From the NCBI GenBank assembly GCA_024697425.1, contig JAILFT010000199.1, forward strand, positions 1 to 43,425: a DNA stretch of 43,425 bases. The letters are read 5' to 3'. Below the pieces are notes generated by a model that did no database searches, was not told the DNA's origin, and worked only from the letters and a program-made list of their open reading frames with translations. Shown here one piece after another: positions 8,622-17,816 of the stretch (the stretch's first letter is position 1; each line of letters begins with the position of its first letter). Origin of the DNA: Butyrivibrio sp. Lineage in GTDB: Bacteria; Bacillota; Clostridia; Lachnospirales; Lachnospiraceae. A program made the position numbers and the translations under genes.

Positions 8622-8686
8622 TTAAGACAACATTAAATATGCAAATGCATTGATGATGTCGGCGCATGCCGGAGATGTTGTATCTG
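8622..8686 (+). promoter_or_regulatory. extra hairpin domain 5' of T-box Stem I
   Basis: CAACAT (8628-8633) can pair with ATGTTG (8675-8680), with an inner CGGC-GCAT-GCCG hairpin and weaker ATGCAAATGCAT symmetry. It lies between the promoter and Stem I, about 70 nt that a minimal T-box leader does not need. Its function is unknown. Confidence 0.4.
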
Positions 8687-8689
8687 TCT

Positions 8690-8905
8690 TACCAGAGAAT
8701 TGGAGCCACCGGCTGAGAGCTCCACAAGCAACGGATACATACGGAAATTTCGCATCGGAGCAGTCTGGGTGAAACAACAGTAGTCCGGACCGTAGATCTA
8801 CGTTACAGATAATGAAGAGCGTGTTCGGTACAGACCGAATGCGAACATGGGTGGTACCGCGGAGATTATTCGTCCCTTGTGCATTAAATGCACAAGGGAT
8901 TTTTT
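8690..8905 (+). promoter_or_regulatory. T-box riboswitch leader, phenylalanine (UUC) specificity
   Basis: Tandem hallmarks of a tRNA-sensing T-box are present. Stem I is closed by CCAGA (8692-8696) with TCTGG (8764-8768) and contains the AGAGA motif. A candidate specifier codon TTC lies at 8749-8751 in GAAATTTCGC, on the 3' side of Stem I. The conserved T-box sequence TGGGTGGTACCGCGGAG is at 8848-8864. An intrinsic terminator, TCCCTTGTGCA/TGCACAAGGGA followed by TTTTTT, is at 8873-8905. Uncharged tRNA-Phe should pair with the specifier and the T-box bulge, favour the antiterminator and switch on pheST. The specifier position is inferred; T-box identity and the downstream pheS gene make phenylalanine the natural assignment. 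Confidence 0.93.
8873..8905 (+). terminator. T-box regulated terminator
   Basis: An 11-bp perfect stem, TCCCTTGTGCA/TGCACAAGGGA, with a TTAAA loop and a T6 tail. It is the OFF-state terminator of the pheST leader. Confidence 0.9.
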
Positions 8906-8974
8906 GCGTGAAGCAGTCGAGTCTGCTTCATGCGTATCTGTATCTGCACCATTAGAAAACAGGAGGAAGGAATT

Positions 8975-10021
8975 TTGGAAAACAGCGCATTACATCAACA
9001 AATTGAAGCAATTCGTGAAGAAATCAAGGCGAATTCCGAGAAGCTGGACAGCTCTAAGCTTGTTTACGAGCTTAGAAAGAGTTTTTTGGACAACAAGACC
9101 GGTAAGATTTCGGCTCTTATGAAGGAGATGAAGAACATCGCCGCTGAGGACAGAGCTGAGTACGGCAAGAATGTAAATGAACTTAAGCAGTGGGCCCTTG
9201 CTCAGTTTGATGAGCTTGATAAGAAGATGAAGGAAAAAGAGCTCAAGGCAAGATATGAGAGGGAGAAGCAGGATGTAACAATGCCTGCCAAGATGCGTTA
9301 TCAGGGCAACCTTCATCCTGTAACTCAGATGAGAGAGACTCTTATAGACATCTTCGCGGGAATGGGCTTTGAGATTTACGAGGGCACTGAGATTGAGAAC
9401 GATTACTACAATTTCACAGCTCTTAATACACCTGCCGATCATCCGGCAAGAGATATGCAGGATACTTTCTATTTAAGTCCTGAGTTTCTCCTAAGAACCC
9501 AGACTTCATCAGGTCAGATCCATGTTATGGAGAACAAGAAGCCCCCGATCAAGATTCTTTCACCCGGTAAGGTTTTCCGTTCAGATGATGATGCAACTCA
9601 TTCACCTATGTTCTCACAGATGGAAGGCCTTGTAGTTGATAAGAATGTTACACTCTGTGACCTTAAGGGCGCTCTGGAGACATTTGCTCAGAAAATCTTC
9701 GGCGAAGGAACCACAACAAGGCTTCGTCCCTCATATTTCCCTTTTACCGAGCCTTCGGTAGAGGTTGACTGCAGCTGCTTTGCCTGCGGCGGAAAGGGAT
9801 GTAACCTCTGTAAGGGTACCGGCTGGATCGAGGTTCTCGGTGCCGGCGTAGTTAACAAGAAGGTTTTGGAGAACTGCGGAATTGACTCGGAAGAGTACAG
9901 CGGCTTTGCTTTTGGTATCGGTATCGAGCGTGCAACAATGCTCAAGTACGGCATCAACAACATCAAGCTTCTTTATGAGTCAGACCTTGATGTTCTTAAG
10001 CAGATCGATCACTACGAATAA
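8975..10021 (+). CDS. pheS: phenylalanyl-tRNA synthetase alpha subunit
   Basis: Catalytic subunit of the alpha2-beta2 class II synthetase that charges tRNA-Phe. The ORF track starts at 8930, but a GGAGGAAGG lies just before TTG at 8975, giving [13 protein letters not shown] and 348 residues, the normal PheS length. An N-terminal coiled-coil for tRNA (about 1-90) is followed by the class II core: [51 protein letters not shown] (motif 2) and [18 protein letters not shown] (motif 3). A four-cysteine cluster, [19 protein letters not shown], resembles that of clostridial PheS proteins and may bind zinc. Directly followed by pheT; controlled by the T-box upstream. Confidence 0.97.
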   Translation: MENSALHQQIEAIREEIKANSEKLDSSKLVYELRKSFLDNKTGKISALMKEMKNIAAEDRAEYGKNVNELKQWALAQFDELDKKMKEKELKARYEREKQDVTMPAKMRYQGNLHPVTQMRETLIDIFAGMGFEIYEGTEIENDYYNFTALNTPADHPARDMQDTFYLSPEFLLRTQTSSGQIHVMENKKPPIKILSPGKVFRSDDDATHSPMFSQMEGLVVDKNVTLCDLKGALETFAQKIFGEGTTTRLRPSYFPFTEPSVEVDCSCFACGGKGCNLCKGTGWIEVLGAGVVNKKVLENCGIDSEEYSGFAFGIGIERATMLKYGINNIKLLYESDLDVLKQIDHYE

Positions 10022-10039
10022 TTTAGGAGGAAACCGAAA

Positions 10040-12460
10040 ATGTTAGTACCTTTAAGTTGGCTTAAAGATTTTGTTGATATAGATATTGAACCCAAAGAGC
10101 TTGAGAAGAAGCTTTTCGACTGTGGATTCGAAGTTGAAGAGTGCTGGGAAGTGGGAAAAGACATATCAAATGTTGTAGTCGGACAGGTTGAAACCTGCGA
10201 GGCGATTCCCGATACTCACCTTCATGCCTGTACAGTTAACGCAGGTGAGCATGGAACTTTTAAGGTTGTCTGCGGAGCAGATAACGTTCAGGCAGGAGGA
10301 AAGTATCCTCTGGCTCTCGTTGGCGCTACAGTTATTGAGACAGAGAGAGACCATGTTACTGTAATCGGTGTTGCAACCATCAAGAAGGGCAAGCTTCGCG
10401 GCTATGATTCAGAAGGTATGCTCTGCTCAGGCGTTGAGCTTGGTGTTAACGAGGATATGTATCCCGGAGCAGGCTATAACGGGCTTCTTGTATTCCCCGA
10501 GGATACAGAGGTTGGTATCGATGTTAAGCCTATCCTTGGCCTTGATGACTGGATCTTTGATGTTTCCATCACAGCAAACAGACCTGACTGCCAGAGCATT
10601 TACGGCCTTGCAAGAGAGGTTGCTGCTGCGCTTGATAAGCCTTTAAAAGAGATTGATCTTTCCTACACAGAGACAGATGTAGAAAACGAGGGATTCAGTG
10701 TAACTGTTGAAGATCCCGATCTTTGCCCCAGATACATCGGACATTATGTCTATGACGTAAAGCTTGCCGAGAGCCCTCTCTGGATGAAGAGAAGACTTGC
10801 AATGGTTGGCAATAATGCGATAAATAACATCGTTGATATTACAAACTACATCATGAGAGAGCTTGGACAGCCCATGCATGCCTTTGACGGTAACTTCCTT
10901 GAGGGCAATAAGATCGTTGTAAGACGCGCTAAGCAGGGCGAGAAGATAGTGACCCTCGATGAGAATGAGTTCGAGCTTACTACAGATAACCTTGTTATCT
11001 GCGACGGCGTAAAGCCTGTAGCTCTTGCAGGTATCATGGGAGGTCTTAACTCAGAGATCCGTGATACAACTACAACAGTCACCTTCGAAGCTGCCAAGTT
11101 CATGCGTGACAATATCCGTAAGAGTTCAAGAGCTCTCGGACAGTCTTCCGATTCATCGGCTGCCTTCTCAAAGGGTGTCTATGAGTACACTACCGTTATC
11201 GCCATGAAGAGAGCACTTCACCTTATTGAACAGCTTGGCGCAGGTAAGGTATCCAAAACTCACGTTGATATCAATACCGGAAACAGCCTTGAGAAAAAAG
11301 AGATGAAGGCTTCCATTAAGAAAGTAAACGGAGTTCTCGGAATTGAAGTTCCCGAAGATGAGATAAAGAGAATCCTTACAAACTTAAGCTTTGAGCCTGT
11401 TATTAACGGAGATGAGCTTACCATCAAAATCCCTGCATATCGTGAGGATATGGAAGATTATCCCGATATCGCAGAAGAGCTTATCCGTATGTACGGTTAT
11501 GACCATGTTGAAGCTACATTCCTTAAGGATTGCAGCGTTACAGTGGGAGGAAGAAACTTAAGGCAGAAGACAGAGCTTCGTATCAAGAGAGCTCTTTGTG
11601 CTCAGGGTGCATATGAGTGCATGCATTATTCATTCTTCTCACCCAGTGACCTTGATCTTCTTGGATTTGCAGAGGATGCGCCCGAGAGAAATGCCATCAG
11701 GATCCTTAATCCCATAAATGAGGACCTGTCTCTTATGAGAACCACACTTGCAGCACAGATGATCCACGCTATTGCAAGAAACCAGAAGAAGGGAACTCTT
11801 GAGGGAAGACTGTTTGAGCTTGGAAACAGATTCGTTCCCAAGTCACTTCCTCTTACCGAATACCCCGAGGAGAAAGCTACTCTTTGCATCGGTATCTTTG
11901 GCGAAGGAGAGGACATCTTCACATTAAAGGGACTTGCACAGAATGTTGCGGATTCACTGCATGTAAGCTTTAAGTATGAAACTTCCGAAAAGACATATCT
12001 GCACCCTTACAGAACTGCAAAGATCCTGTGCGAGGGTGAGGAGGTCGGATATCTTGGACAGATCACCTATGAGATCCAGGATGAGACCGATATGAGAATT
12101 CCTGCTTATATCTGCGAGATAGATCTTTCCGTTCTTGAGAAGTGGTACGACAGGACTCCTGTATTTACTCCGCTTTCAAAGTTTGCTGTTGCTAAGCGTG
12201 ACCTTGCTCTTATCATGGATAAGACAATTACCTGTGGAGAGGTTGAGGAGGCAATCTACGGTTCCTGCAAGTATGTGACCGATGTTAAGCTCTTTGACGT
12301 ATACGAGGGACTTCCTATTCCTCCCACCAAGAAGAGCATGGCCTTCACAATAACCTTCACTCCAAAGGATGAAGAGCTTACAGACGAGATGATAAACGGA
12401 TTTGTGGATAAGATGCTTAGAAAGCTCTCATTCACAATGGGAATCGAAATCCGCAGCTGA
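10040..12460 (+). CDS. pheT: phenylalanyl-tRNA synthetase beta subunit
   Basis: Non-catalytic beta subunit of PheRS: tRNA binding, editing of mischarged Tyr and structural support. The 806 residues match the usual length. Domain order visible: N-terminal B1 region (LVPLSWLKDFVDID), EMAP/OB tRNA-binding domain (about 40-155), B3/B4 editing domain with NRPDCQSIYGLARE and GQPMHAFD (about 185-400), B5 (about 410-480), the catalytic-like core (about 490-690) and a C-terminal FDX-ACB anticodon-binding domain (FTPLSKFAVAKRDLAL..., KLSFTMGIEIRS). AGGAGG precedes the ATG, 18 bp after pheS. A strong terminator follows. Confidence 0.97.
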   Translation: MLVPLSWLKDFVDIDIEPKELEKKLFDCGFEVEECWEVGKDISNVVVGQVETCEAIPDTHLHACTVNAGEHGTFKVVCGADNVQAGGKYPLALVGATVIETERDHVTVIGVATIKKGKLRGYDSEGMLCSGVELGVNEDMYPGAGYNGLLVFPEDTEVGIDVKPILGLDDWIFDVSITANRPDCQSIYGLAREVAAALDKPLKEIDLSYTETDVENEGFSVTVEDPDLCPRYIGHYVYDVKLAESPLWMKRRLAMVGNNAINNIVDITNYIMRELGQPMHAFDGNFLEGNKIVVRRAKQGEKIVTLDENEFELTTDNLVICDGVKPVALAGIMGGLNSEIRDTTTTVTFEAAKFMRDNIRKSSRALGQSSDSSAAFSKGVYEYTTVIAMKRALHLIEQLGAGKVSKTHVDINTGNSLEKKEMKASIKKVNGVLGIEVPEDEIKRILTNLSFEPVINGDELTIKIPAYREDMEDYPDIAEELIRMYGYDHVEATFLKDCSVTVGGRNLRQKTELRIKRALCAQGAYECMHYSFFSPSDLDLLGFAEDAPERNAIRILNPINEDLSLMRTTLAAQMIHAIARNQKKGTLEGRLFELGNRFVPKSLPLTEYPEEKATLCIGIFGEGEDIFTLKGLAQNVADSLHVSFKYETSEKTYLHPYRTAKILCEGEEVGYLGQITYEIQDETDMRIPAYICEIDLSVLEKWYDRTPVFTPLSKFAVAKRDLALIMDKTITCGEVEEAIYGSCKYVTDVKLFDVYEGLPIPPTKKSMAFTITFTPKDEELTDEMINGFVDKMLRKLSFTMGIEIRS

Positions 12461-12469
12461 TAAGATGAT

Positions 12470-12498
12470 TTGATTGAAACCTCAGCAGGTGTTAAAAT
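12470..12498 (+). promoter_or_regulatory. promoter overlapping the pheT terminator
   Basis: TTGATT, a 17-bp spacer and TAAAAT, with the -10 box inside the left arm of the terminator hairpin. A start about 7 nt downstream would leave most of the left arm out of the RNA, so the aminopeptidase transcript would not terminate itself. Confidence 0.55.
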
Positions 12499-12530
12499 AG
12501 TCATTGCTCATGTTAGCAATGACTATTTTT
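12494..12530 (+). terminator. strong terminator after pheST
   Basis: A perfect 15-bp inverted repeat, AAAATAGTCATTGCT/AGCAATGACTATTTT, with a CATGTT loop and T-rich 3' arm. Confidence 0.9.
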
Positions 12531-12548
12531 AATTCGAAAGGAGTTTTT

Positions 12549-14048
12549 ATGAATAGAAAAAATGCATGGACAACTTATAACCAGACCCAGCTTAAGGCTG
12601 TAGACAAGTTTGCAGATCAGTACAAGGTTTTCCTTGATAATTCCAAGACTGAGAGAGAAGCCATCGATACTATTGTCAACGAGATCGAGGCTGCAGGCTA
12701 CAGAGAGCTGAACACCCTTATCGGAAGCAAGACCAAGCTTAAAAAGGGCGACAAGGTTTACTCTGTATGGATGAACAAGTCAATTGCCATGTTCCAGATC
12801 GGTTCCGATCCCATGGAAGCAGGTATGAACATCCTTGGTGCACACATTGATTCACCAAGACTTGACGTTAAGCAGAATCCTCTCTATGAGGACAGCAGCA
12901 TTGCGTACCTTGATACACACTACTATGGCGGTATCAAAAAGTATCAGTATGTTGCAATGCCCCTTGCTATCCACGGCGTTATTGTTAAAACCGATGGGAC
13001 CACTGTACAGCTCAATGTAGGTGAGGATGAGGATGATCCCGTATTCTTCGTATCAGATCTTCTTATCCACCTTGCTCAGGAGCAGATGGCCAAGAAGGCT
13101 TCAAATGTTATCGAGGGTGAAGCCCTTGACCTTATTGTAGGAAACAGACCCTTCGTAATCGAGAAGGATGAGAAGGAAAAGGCAGAGAAGAAGAATACCA
13201 AGCTTTCAGCCGGTGAGAAGTATGCCATCGATGCAGAGAAGGCAGAGAAGGAAGAGAGCGGCAAGGTCTCAGGAGCTGTTAAGCGCGGAATCCTGGCAAT
13301 CCTTCACGACCTTTACGGTATCACTGAGGAGGACTTTATCTCAGCCGAGCTTGAGATTGTTCCTGCCGGAAAGGCTAGAGATGCCGGCTTTGACAGATCC
13401 ATGATCCTTGGCTACGGCCATGACGACAGAGTATGTGCATATCCTTCAATGAGAGCCATCCTCGATGTCGGGAATGTAAAGAGAACTTCCTGCTGCATCC
13501 TTGTGGATAAGGAGGAGATCGGATCTGTAGGCGCAACAGGAATGCAGTCCAGATTCTTTGAGAATGCTGTTGCAGAGCTTATGAATCTGACCAAGGAAGG
13601 TTACAGCGATCTGGCTCTTAGAAGATGCCTTGCAAATTCCTGCATGCTTTCCTCAGATGTTAACGCCGGCTTTGATCCCAGCTACGCTTCATGCTTTGAG
13701 AAGAAGAATGCTTCCTACCTTGGAGGCGGACTTGTATTCAGCAAGTTCACAGGTTCCCGCGGCAAATCCGGTTCAAACGATGCCAACGCTGAGTTCATTG
13801 CAGAGATCAGAAAGGCTTATGAGAAGGATAAGATTGTTTATCAGACAGCAGAGCTTGGCAAGGTAGATGTTGGCGGCGGCGGAACCATCGCATACATCCT
13901 TGCCCTCTATGGCATGAACGTTATCGACGCAGGTGTTGCAGTTCTTAACATGCACGCACCGTGGGAAGCCATCAGCAAGGCAGACCTTTACGAAGCATAC
14001 AGAGGATATGTATCCTTCCTTCAGAACATTGATTTCAGAAACCAGTAA
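12549..14048 (+). CDS. M18 family aminopeptidase
   Basis: Cytosolic zinc aminopeptidase of family M18 (aminopeptidase I/aspartyl aminopeptidase), releasing N-terminal residues from peptides. The start is set at ATG 12549 because AAAGGAG lies 6-8 nt upstream; the 12504 start of the ORF track falls inside the terminator. 499 residues. Metal-site motifs: LGAHIDSPRLDVK (His/Asp), VDKEEIGSVGATGMQS (Glu pair), GHDDRVCAYPSMRA (bridging Asp) and the C-terminal NMHAPWEAISKADLYEAY (His). An internal Lys/Glu-rich insertion (about residues 195-245) is probably a surface loop. queA follows within 18 bp, so the two are likely co-transcribed from the promoter overlapping the upstream terminator. Confidence 0.93.
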   Translation: MNRKNAWTTYNQTQLKAVDKFADQYKVFLDNSKTEREAIDTIVNEIEAAGYRELNTLIGSKTKLKKGDKVYSVWMNKSIAMFQIGSDPMEAGMNILGAHIDSPRLDVKQNPLYEDSSIAYLDTHYYGGIKKYQYVAMPLAIHGVIVKTDGTTVQLNVGEDEDDPVFFVSDLLIHLAQEQMAKKASNVIEGEALDLIVGNRPFVIEKDEKEKAEKKNTKLSAGEKYAIDAEKAEKEESGKVSGAVKRGILAILHDLYGITEEDFISAELEIVPAGKARDAGFDRSMILGYGHDDRVCAYPSMRAILDVGNVKRTSCCILVDKEEIGSVGATGMQSRFFENAVAELMNLTKEGYSDLALRRCLANSCMLSSDVNAGFDPSYASCFEKKNASYLGGGLVFSKFTGSRGKSGSNDANAEFIAEIRKAYEKDKIVYQTAELGKVDVGGGGTIAYILALYGMNVIDAGVAVLNMHAPWEAISKADLYEAYRGYVSFLQNIDFRNQ

Positions 14049-14066
14049 TTTAGAAAGATATATCAA

Positions 14067-15128
14067 ATGAGTGAAAATACAGAAATAGGTTTAAGTACGG
14101 CAGACTACTTTTTTGACCTGCCAAAGGAGCTTATCGCCCAGGATCCCCTTGAGAGGAGAGATGAGTGCAGGCTCCTTACCATGGACAAGAAGACGGGCCA
14201 TGTTGAACATCACATTTTCAGTGAGATAATAAACTACCTTGAGCCCGGTGACTGCCTTGTCCTTAATAACACCAAGGTTATTCCCGCAAGACTCCTGGGC
14301 CAGAAAGAGGGCACAGGAGCTGCGGTGGAGATCCTTCTGCTTAAGAGAAAGGAAGCAGACCTGTGGGAGTGCCTTGTAAAACCCGGCAAGAAGCTCCGCC
14401 CCGGCGCAAGAGTAAGCTTCGGTGACGGAATACTTACCGCGGAAGTAATGGATATTGTGGATGAGGGAAACCGCCTTGTCAGATTCTTTTACGAGGGAAT
14501 CTGGGAGGAGGTTCTGGACAGACTTGGCGAGATGCCGCTTCCTCCCTACATCACCCACAAGCTTCAGGACAAGAACATGTATCAGACCGTCTATGCCAAA
14601 TATGACGGTTCTGCAGCTGCGCCCACAGCGGGACTTCACTTCACAAATGACCTTCTTAAGAAGATAGAGGAGAAGGGCGTGGATCTTGCCTATGTTACCC
14701 TTCATGTTGGCCTTGGCACCTTCCGACCGGTAAAGGTTACCAATGTCAAAGAGCACCACATGCACTCTGAGTGGTATCAGGTAACTCAGGAGGCTGCGGA
14801 TAAGATCAATAAGGCAAAAGAGACAGGACATAGAGTTATCTGTGTCGGTACCACCAGCTGCAGAACAATTGAGAGCGCAGCGGATGAGAACGGCCATCTT
14901 GAGGCCTGCAGTGATGATACATCCATCTTTATTTATCCGGGATACAGATTTAAGGTGACGGATTGCCTTATTACCAATTTCCACCTTCCCGAGTCCACAC
15001 TGGTTATGCTTGTGTCGGCTCTTGCAGGAAGAGAGCATGTTCTAAGCGCCTATGAAGAGGCCATCCGGGAGAGATACAGATTCTTTTCCTTCGGTGATGC
15101 CTGCTTTTTCTATGATGAAAAGAAGTGA
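14067..15128 (+). CDS. queA: S-adenosylmethionine:tRNA ribosyltransferase-isomerase
   Basis: Transfers the ribose of S-adenosylmethionine to 7-aminomethyl-7-deazaguanine at tRNA wobble position 34, the penultimate step of queuosine synthesis. 353 residues, about the family length. Characteristic QueA blocks are seen: [22 protein letters not shown] at the N-terminus, [24 protein letters not shown] (about 170), [10 protein letters not shown] (about 190), [11 protein letters not shown], and [18 protein letters not shown] near the C-terminus. The RBS is weak (AGAAAGAT); it lies 18 bp after the aminopeptidase. No other queuosine genes are nearby. No clear terminator follows. Confidence 0.97.
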   Translation: MSENTEIGLSTADYFFDLPKELIAQDPLERRDECRLLTMDKKTGHVEHHIFSEIINYLEPGDCLVLNNTKVIPARLLGQKEGTGAAVEILLLKRKEADLWECLVKPGKKLRPGARVSFGDGILTAEVMDIVDEGNRLVRFFYEGIWEEVLDRLGEMPLPPYITHKLQDKNMYQTVYAKYDGSAAAPTAGLHFTNDLLKKIEEKGVDLAYVTLHVGLGTFRPVKVTNVKEHHMHSEWYQVTQEAADKINKAKETGHRVICVGTTSCRTIESAADENGHLEACSDDTSIFIYPGYRFKVTDCLITNFHLPESTLVMLVSALAGREHVLSAYEEAIRERYRFFSFGDACFFYDEKK

Positions 15129-15153
15129 AAATTAGATTTTGCCATAGCATCGT

Positions 15154-15162
15154 GATACAATG
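15154..15162 (+). promoter_or_regulatory. extended -10 promoter candidate for PilZ-ugd operon
   Basis: TGATACAAT has an extended -10 form (TG-n-TACAAT), but no good -35 is visible. It sits directly against the inverted repeat that follows. Confidence 0.4.
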
Positions 15163-15187
15163 GTTAATAGAAATCACTATTAACCAA
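15162..15187 (+). repeat. 10-bp perfect inverted repeat in PilZ-ugd leader
   Basis: TGGTTAATAG-AAATCA-CTATTAACCA. There is no U-tract after it, so it is not a terminator. It lies at the predicted transcription start, about 20 bp before the PilZ start codon, and could be an operator or a 5' RNA hairpin that stabilises the message. Confidence 0.6.
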
Positions 15188-15206
15188 TCTTAAACGGGGG
15201 TGCATT

Positions 15207-15563
15207 ATGGAAGATAAGAGAAAACACAAAAGGCTCCAGCTCACCGGTGAGATCATTCTCAAACAGCTGGGAGGATCAGGTGAGGCAACAGCAGCACAGA
15301 TTGAGATCCATGACTGTTCAAGAGACGGTATAGGATTTACAACCGATGCTCAGCTTACTATTGGCAATAACTATGAGGCAAACCTCACTCTTTGGACCAA
15401 GGAAACTCTTCATGTCTTTGTGCAGATCGTAAGAGCATCCAAGGAAGGCAATGATTTCCATTACGGTGGAATCTTCATCGGAATGCCCGACACGGACAAG
15501 ATGAGAATAGAGGTCTATGAGACCGTAGAAGATCAATTGAAAGAACAGGAAAAAAATAAATGA
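15207..15563 (+). CDS. PilZ domain c-di-GMP-binding protein
   Basis: A single-domain 118-residue PilZ protein. The two c-di-GMP-binding motifs are visible: RxxxR as RKHKR near the N-terminus (residues 5-9) and D/NxSxxG as DCSRDG (about 36-41). A GGGGG ribosome binding site is at good spacing. Its TGA overlaps the ATG of the UDP-glucose dehydrogenase gene (ATGA), indicating translational coupling, and a diguanylate cyclase follows as third gene. PilZ proteins act as allosteric adaptors, so its likely role is to transmit c-di-GMP to a partner encoded nearby; the partner is inferred, not shown. Confidence 0.9.
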   Translation: MEDKRKHKRLQLTGEIILKQLGGSGEATAAQIEIHDCSRDGIGFTTDAQLTIGNNYEANLTLWTKETLHVFVQIVRASKEGNDFHYGGIFIGMPDTDKMRIEVYETVEDQLKEQEKNK

Positions 15564-16744
15564 AAATAGCAGTAGTAGGTACAGGTTATGTGGGGCTGTC
15601 AAACTCAGTTCTTTTGTCCCAGTACAATGACGTGGTGGCTGTTGATGTGATACCCGAGAAGGTGGAGATGATCAACAATCGAAGATCACCTATTGTAGAC
15701 AAGGAGCTGGAGGAGTACTTAAAGAAGGACAACTTAAGGCTTGAAGCCACACTTGATGCCTCGTACGCTTTTGAAGGAGCGGATTTTGTTATTGTTTCCA
15801 CTCCTACAAATTATGATGAGAAGCTGAACTACTTCGATACTTCATCGGTGGTAAGCGTTGTGGATCAGGTACGGAAAGAGAACCCTGATGCATATATCAT
15901 CATCAAGTCAACAATACCGGTAGGTTATACCGAGGAACTTTCACAGACCTACAATACAGATCACATAATGTTTTCACCGGAGTTTCTGAGGGAGGGACAT
16001 GCACTTTACGATAACCTCTATCCCTCAAGGATCATCGTGGGCTATGATATTGCAAGTGCTGAAGCCGAGGAGAGGGCGCACCTGTTTGCGGACCTTCTTA
16101 AGCAGGGCGCAGTGAAGGAAAATATTGATGTTCTGTTCATGAACACCACAGAGGCTGAGTCCGTTAAGCTCTTTGCCAACACTTATCTGGCCCTTAGAGT
16201 ATCATTCTTTAACGAACTTGATACCTATGCTGAGGTGAGAGGCCTTAACACCAGAAACATCATTGACGGCGTCTGTCTCGATCCCAGGATCGGAGATTTC
16301 TACAACAATCCGTCCTTTGGTTACGGCGGCTATTGCCTTCCCAAGGATACCAAGCAGCTTCTGGCCAATTACGAGGATGTTCCCAACAACCTGATAACAG
16401 CCATTGTTGATGCCAACAGGACCAGGAAGGACTTCATAGCCGACAGAATATGGGCTCTTCATCCCAAGAAGGTGGGAGTTTACAGGCTCACCATGAAGGC
16501 CGGTTCCGACAACTTCAGGCAGTCTGCTATCCAGGGTATCATGAAGAGGATCAAGTCAAGAGGAATAGAGTGCGTGGTTTACGAGCCCACACTTGATGCG
16601 GAAGACTTCTTTAACTCCAGGGTGGAGAGAAAACTTGAAACCTTCAAGAAGGAATGTGACTTCATCATCGCAAACCGCCTCACACCTGAACTTATGGATG
16701 TGGTGGATAAGGTATATACAAGGGATCTGTTTGGCAACGAATAA
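15560..16744 (+). CDS. ugd: UDP-glucose 6-dehydrogenase
   Basis: Oxidises UDP-glucose to UDP-glucuronate with two NAD+, supplying uronic acid for capsule, exopolysaccharide or teichuronic polymers. 394 residues, close to the short E. coli-type Ugd. N-terminal Rossmann motif [13 protein letters not shown] (7-19), [22 protein letters not shown], the central dimer helix [15 protein letters not shown], and the catalytic-cysteine motif [16 protein letters not shown] (Cys about 255). The closeness to the E. coli enzyme extends through [18 protein letters not shown] and VYTRDLFG. The start codon overlaps the PilZ stop. Being sandwiched between a PilZ effector and a diguanylate cyclase suggests that UDP-glucuronate supply is tied to c-di-GMP. 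Confidence 0.95.
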   Translation: MKIAVVGTGYVGLSNSVLLSQYNDVVAVDVIPEKVEMINNRRSPIVDKELEEYLKKDNLRLEATLDASYAFEGADFVIVSTPTNYDEKLNYFDTSSVVSVVDQVRKENPDAYIIIKSTIPVGYTEELSQTYNTDHIMFSPEFLREGHALYDNLYPSRIIVGYDIASAEAEERAHLFADLLKQGAVKENIDVLFMNTTEAESVKLFANTYLALRVSFFNELDTYAEVRGLNTRNIIDGVCLDPRIGDFYNNPSFGYGGYCLPKDTKQLLANYEDVPNNLITAIVDANRTRKDFIADRIWALHPKKVGVYRLTMKAGSDNFRQSAIQGIMKRIKSRGIECVVYEPTLDAEDFFNSRVERKLETFKKECDFIIANRLTPELMDVVDKVYTRDLFGNE

Positions 16745-16753
16745 GGCAGGATT

Positions 16754-17734
16754 ATGAAGGACATAATGACAGACCAGGATATTATTTCAATCAGTAATGC
16801 AATGATAAACCTCTACCGGGTAATAGTCCTGGTAGAGGATACAAGCTCTTTTTGCCATGTTTATGAATGGGAAAAAGAGCTTTCTTATTTGGCGGTAAAT
16901 GACGGCGACCCATTTGCCGTACTTTGCGACAACATCTACAGAAACATACATCCCGAGGACAGGGAAGAGTTTAAGTTTTTGTCAGATCCTGACAGGATTC
17001 ATGAGGTCCTTTCAAAGCAGATCCATATCTATGGGGAGTGCAGGATAAGACATGAGGACGGTAATTATTACTGGTATGGAATCACCATCTGTAACGCCAA
17101 GGCAAGAGAGTGTGCAAAGGGGCAGGAATATCTTTTCCTGATACAGGACATACATGAGAGCAAATCCAGAGAGGTAAGTGAGAATGCCCAGCTGCTCAAG
17201 ACTCTTTGCAAGCTTGAGAATGAGTATCATACGCTGTTTGAGGAGAATATGACGGATTCTCTTACCGGCTGCTATAACCGCAAGGGTTTTAAGTACTATG
17301 AGACCTTTGCTCTGGAAGAGGCTAAAAAGGCAGATAAGAAGCTGTTTGTATGTGTGCTGGATCTCAATGGACTTAAATATCTCAATGATACCTACGGACA
17401 TGAAGCAGGGGACACAGGAATCAGAACGGTTGCAGATGCGCTTAGGGCGTCTGTGCCGGAGGTGGCCAGGATCATAAGGACGGGCGGTGATGAACTGCTG
17501 GTGTTCGCTGCCCTTGACAGTGACAGCAGCGAACCGGAAGAGATGGGCAGGCGACTTGAGGAGTATCTGGATAATTACAACAAAACCCATGACAATCCAT
17601 TCAGGGTATCTGCCAGCTACGGTTATGTATTTGAGGACATTGATGAGAATGTTGACAGCCTTGAGAAATACATTCAGACAGCAGATGAGAAGATGTACGA
17701 GATGAAGGAGAAGACCGATCCGTATAAGCGGTAA
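16754..17734 (+). CDS. PAS-like/GGDEF diguanylate cyclase
   Basis: A soluble 326-residue protein with a PAS-like sensor at about residues 20-135 (IHPEDREEF near 65, GNYYWYGITICN near 103), a short coiled linker (about 140-165) and a GGDEF domain at about 166-322. Active-site features are intact: DSLTGCYNRKGF, VLDLNGLKYLNDTYGHEAGD (201-220) and the loop GGDEL (244-248). No RxxD inhibitory site precedes the loop, so product inhibition by that route is not expected. It lies 9 bp after ugd and shares the PilZ-ugd transcript; a strong terminator follows. Confidence 0.92.
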   Translation: MKDIMTDQDIISISNAMINLYRVIVLVEDTSSFCHVYEWEKELSYLAVNDGDPFAVLCDNIYRNIHPEDREEFKFLSDPDRIHEVLSKQIHIYGECRIRHEDGNYYWYGITICNAKARECAKGQEYLFLIQDIHESKSREVSENAQLLKTLCKLENEYHTLFEENMTDSLTGCYNRKGFKYYETFALEEAKKADKKLFVCVLDLNGLKYLNDTYGHEAGDTGIRTVADALRASVPEVARIIRTGGDELLVFAALDSDSSEPEEMGRRLEEYLDNYNKTHDNPFRVSASYGYVFEDIDENVDSLEKYIQTADEKMYEMKEKTDPYKR

Positions 17735-17778
17735 AGGTGGTGTTTTCATTAAACAATATCGTGTCACCGGAATATAAA

Positions 17779-17815
17779 AATAAATGCCTTCCCCGGGCAG
17801 GGGAAGGCATTTATT
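17779..17815. terminator. bidirectional terminator between GGDEF gene and aroA
   Basis: A 16-bp perfect stem, AATAAATGCCTTCCCC/GGGGAAGGCATTTATT, with a GGGCA loop. It sits between convergent genes with A/T tracts on both sides. Confidence 0.9.
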
Positions 17816-17816
17816 A

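Noticed and set aside
8930-8974. N-terminal extension of pheS
   Set aside because: A strong GGAGGAAGG lies directly before TTG 8975, which also gives the usual PheS length.
14091-15038. 315-aa minus-strand ORF opposite queA
   Set aside because: Shadow of queA: no RBS, no recognisable domain, Cys/Leu/Ser-rich composition typical of antisense frames.
15128-15206. c-di-GMP (GEMM) riboswitch before c-di-GMP-related genes
   Set aside because: I looked for the conserved GEMM core in the leaders of the GGDEF, EAL and PilZ genes and did not find it; this leader only has a simple inverted repeat.
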